Source: Bacillota bacterium
GTDB taxonomy: Bacteria; Bacillota_C; Negativicutes; Sporomusales; Sporomusaceae
NCBI GenBank assembly: GCA_023441125.1
Contig: JAEZQV010000187.1
Coordinates: 1-14,314 of the forward strand
Reading direction: 5' to 3'
Length of the DNA: 14,314 nucleotides
Both the position numbers and the translations under genes were made by a program. Shown here one piece after another: positions 13,518 to 14,314 of the stretch (position 1 is its first letter; each line of letters opens with the position of its first letter). The notes under the pieces are model-generated. The model saw only the letters and a program-made list of their open reading frames with translations, was not told the DNA's origin and ran no database searches.

Positions 13518-14314
13518 ATGGATACATGTACAACATACAATTTATTCCTGGCCGGCAGCAGCCGCCAGCTTACATGTGCACGGGAAAAGACTGTTTTGCA
13601 GGCGCTTATTGACGGCGGCGTGTTTGTCGAAGCCAACTGCGGCGGCAGAGGCCTGTGCGGCAAGTGCAAGCTCCAGGTACTTGCCGGCCGGGTCGCCGGC
13701 CGGGACGGCCAAGCAGTCCAGCCCGGACCGGATGCCACTTATTTGGCGTGCCAGATTTACCCGCAGGAGGATATCACCATCCGGCTGAAACAGGCGGCGG
13801 TCAGTCAGAAAGGACAGAGCGCCGAACTGGATGTGGCGGCAGGTACCCCGCTGGTACAGAAGGTTGTGCTGGCTCCCGTATATCCTACTGTAGACAATCA
13901 TTATTCGCTGCAGGAAATGATTGTGCAGGCGCTGGCAGTGCAGACCCCTACTAATCTGCATTTTGACAGTGCGGACATGATACGGCGGCTAAGCACGGTG
14001 GTGGAAACCAAGCCGGAATATATTACGCTTACCGTGCTGGCTGATCAGGTGATTGCCGTGGAAGCGGACGATACCTCCGGCCGGCTTTTCGGGGTGGCTT
14101 TTGACATCGGCACCACCACTGTGGTCGGTATGCTGGTGGATATGAATACCCGTAAAGTAATTGGCGTATGCTCAAAAAATAATCCGCAGGCTTCCATGGG
14201 GGCCGATGTAATCTCGCGGATTCAGGCAACCCATGAACTGGAAGGCGGACTGGAAAGACTGTCGCAGCTCATCCGGCACTGCCTGAATCAAATTATTAGT
14301 GAACTATGCAGTGC
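13518..14314 (+). CDS. Reductive activator of corrinoid enzymes (2Fe-2S ferredoxin plus ASKHA domain), 5' part
   Basis: The frame is open to the window end; 265 residues are visible of a protein that in this family is usually around 600. The N-terminal domain has the 2Fe-2S ferredoxin pattern Cys41-x5-Cys47-x2-Cys50-x27-Cys78 (NCGGRGLCGKCKLQV). A linker follows, then the start of an ASKHA ATPase domain: FGVAFDIGTTTVVGMLVD (about 194-211, phosphate-1 loop) and NNPQASMGADVISRI (about 221-235). Such RACE proteins (DUF4445) use ATP to reduce the corrinoid cofactor from the inactive Co(II) to the Co(I) state. This suits the corrinoid protein encoded 1.6 kb upstream. They differ from RamA, which carries 4Fe-4S clusters. 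AGGAAAGAGGG precedes the ATG. Truncation is only by the window edge. Confidence 0.9.
   Translation, partial: MDTCTTYNLFLAGSSRQLTCAREKTVLQALIDGGVFVEANCGGRGLCGKCKLQVLAGRVAGRDGQAVQPGPDATYLACQIYPQEDITIRLKQAAVSQKGQSAELDVAAGTPLVQKVVLAPVYPTVDNHYSLQEMIVQALAVQTPTNLHFDSADMIRRLSTVVETKPEYITLTVLADQVIAVEADDTSGRLFGVAFDIGTTTVVGMLVDMNTRKVIGVCSKNNPQASMGADVISRIQATHELEGGLERLSQLIRHCLNQIISELCS

Overview
The window looks like part of the chromosome of a strictly anaerobic, Gram-negative-type Firmicute, most like an acetogenic Sporomusa relative (Negativicutes). The taxon is an inference. It rests on strong AGGAGG-type ribosome binding sites, moderate base composition, clostridial-style sigma-54 regulation of catabolism, and a corrinoid/tetrahydrofolate methyl-transfer module with a ferredoxin-type reductive activator. 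No rRNA, tRNA, insertion sequence, phage gene or CRISPR array was seen.

Layout. Positions 2-388 hold the 3' end of a nitroreductase-family gene. A minus-strand operon (3541 to 553) encodes acetyl-CoA acetyltransferase, a beta-keto acid cleavage enzyme (BKACE) and a 3-hydroxyacyl-CoA-dehydrogenase-like enzyme, and ends at a hairpin terminator. A PAS/AAA+/HTH sigma-54 activator follows at 3749-5299 on the plus strand, then a plus-strand operon (5594-9117) for CoA-transferase A and B, a small cupin, a short-chain dehydrogenase and a cyclase-family metal hydrolase. Near-consensus sigma-54 promoters precede both operons (minus strand 3647-3631, plus strand 5522-5538), so the activator between them probably controls both. 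A soluble chemoreceptor-like protein lies at 9386-10204. A second module begins at a sigma-A-type promoter (10315-10343): a methyltetrahydrofolate:corrinoid methyltransferase, a corrinoid protein, a small unknown protein, a short CobW-like GTPase, another unknown protein, and the 5' part of a ferredoxin/ASKHA corrinoid activator that runs off the window end.

How the genes may work together. The best single explanation for the two sigma-54 operons is anaerobic phloroglucinol (1,3,5-trihydroxybenzene) degradation. The SDR would reduce phloroglucinol to dihydrophloroglucinol. The cyclase-family hydrolase would open the ring to 3-hydroxy-5-oxohexanoate. The HAD-like dehydrogenase would oxidise this to triacetate (3,5-dioxohexanoate). 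The BKACE would cleave triacetate with acetyl-CoA to acetoacetyl-CoA plus acetoacetate. The CoA-transferase would activate acetoacetate, and thiolase would yield acetyl-CoA. Every step from ring reduction to acetyl-CoA has a family-level candidate. The substrate is inferred from gene combination, not proven. A carnitine-type route (dehydrogenase plus BKACE) is the main alternative but leaves the SDR and cyclase unexplained.

The corrinoid module would move methyl groups from an unknown donor to tetrahydrofolate. O-demethylation of methoxylated aromatics would fit a neighbouring trihydroxybenzene pathway, but no substrate-specific methyltransferase is visible here. Intergenic stretches are all under 300 bases and hold the promoters, terminators and short repeats listed.
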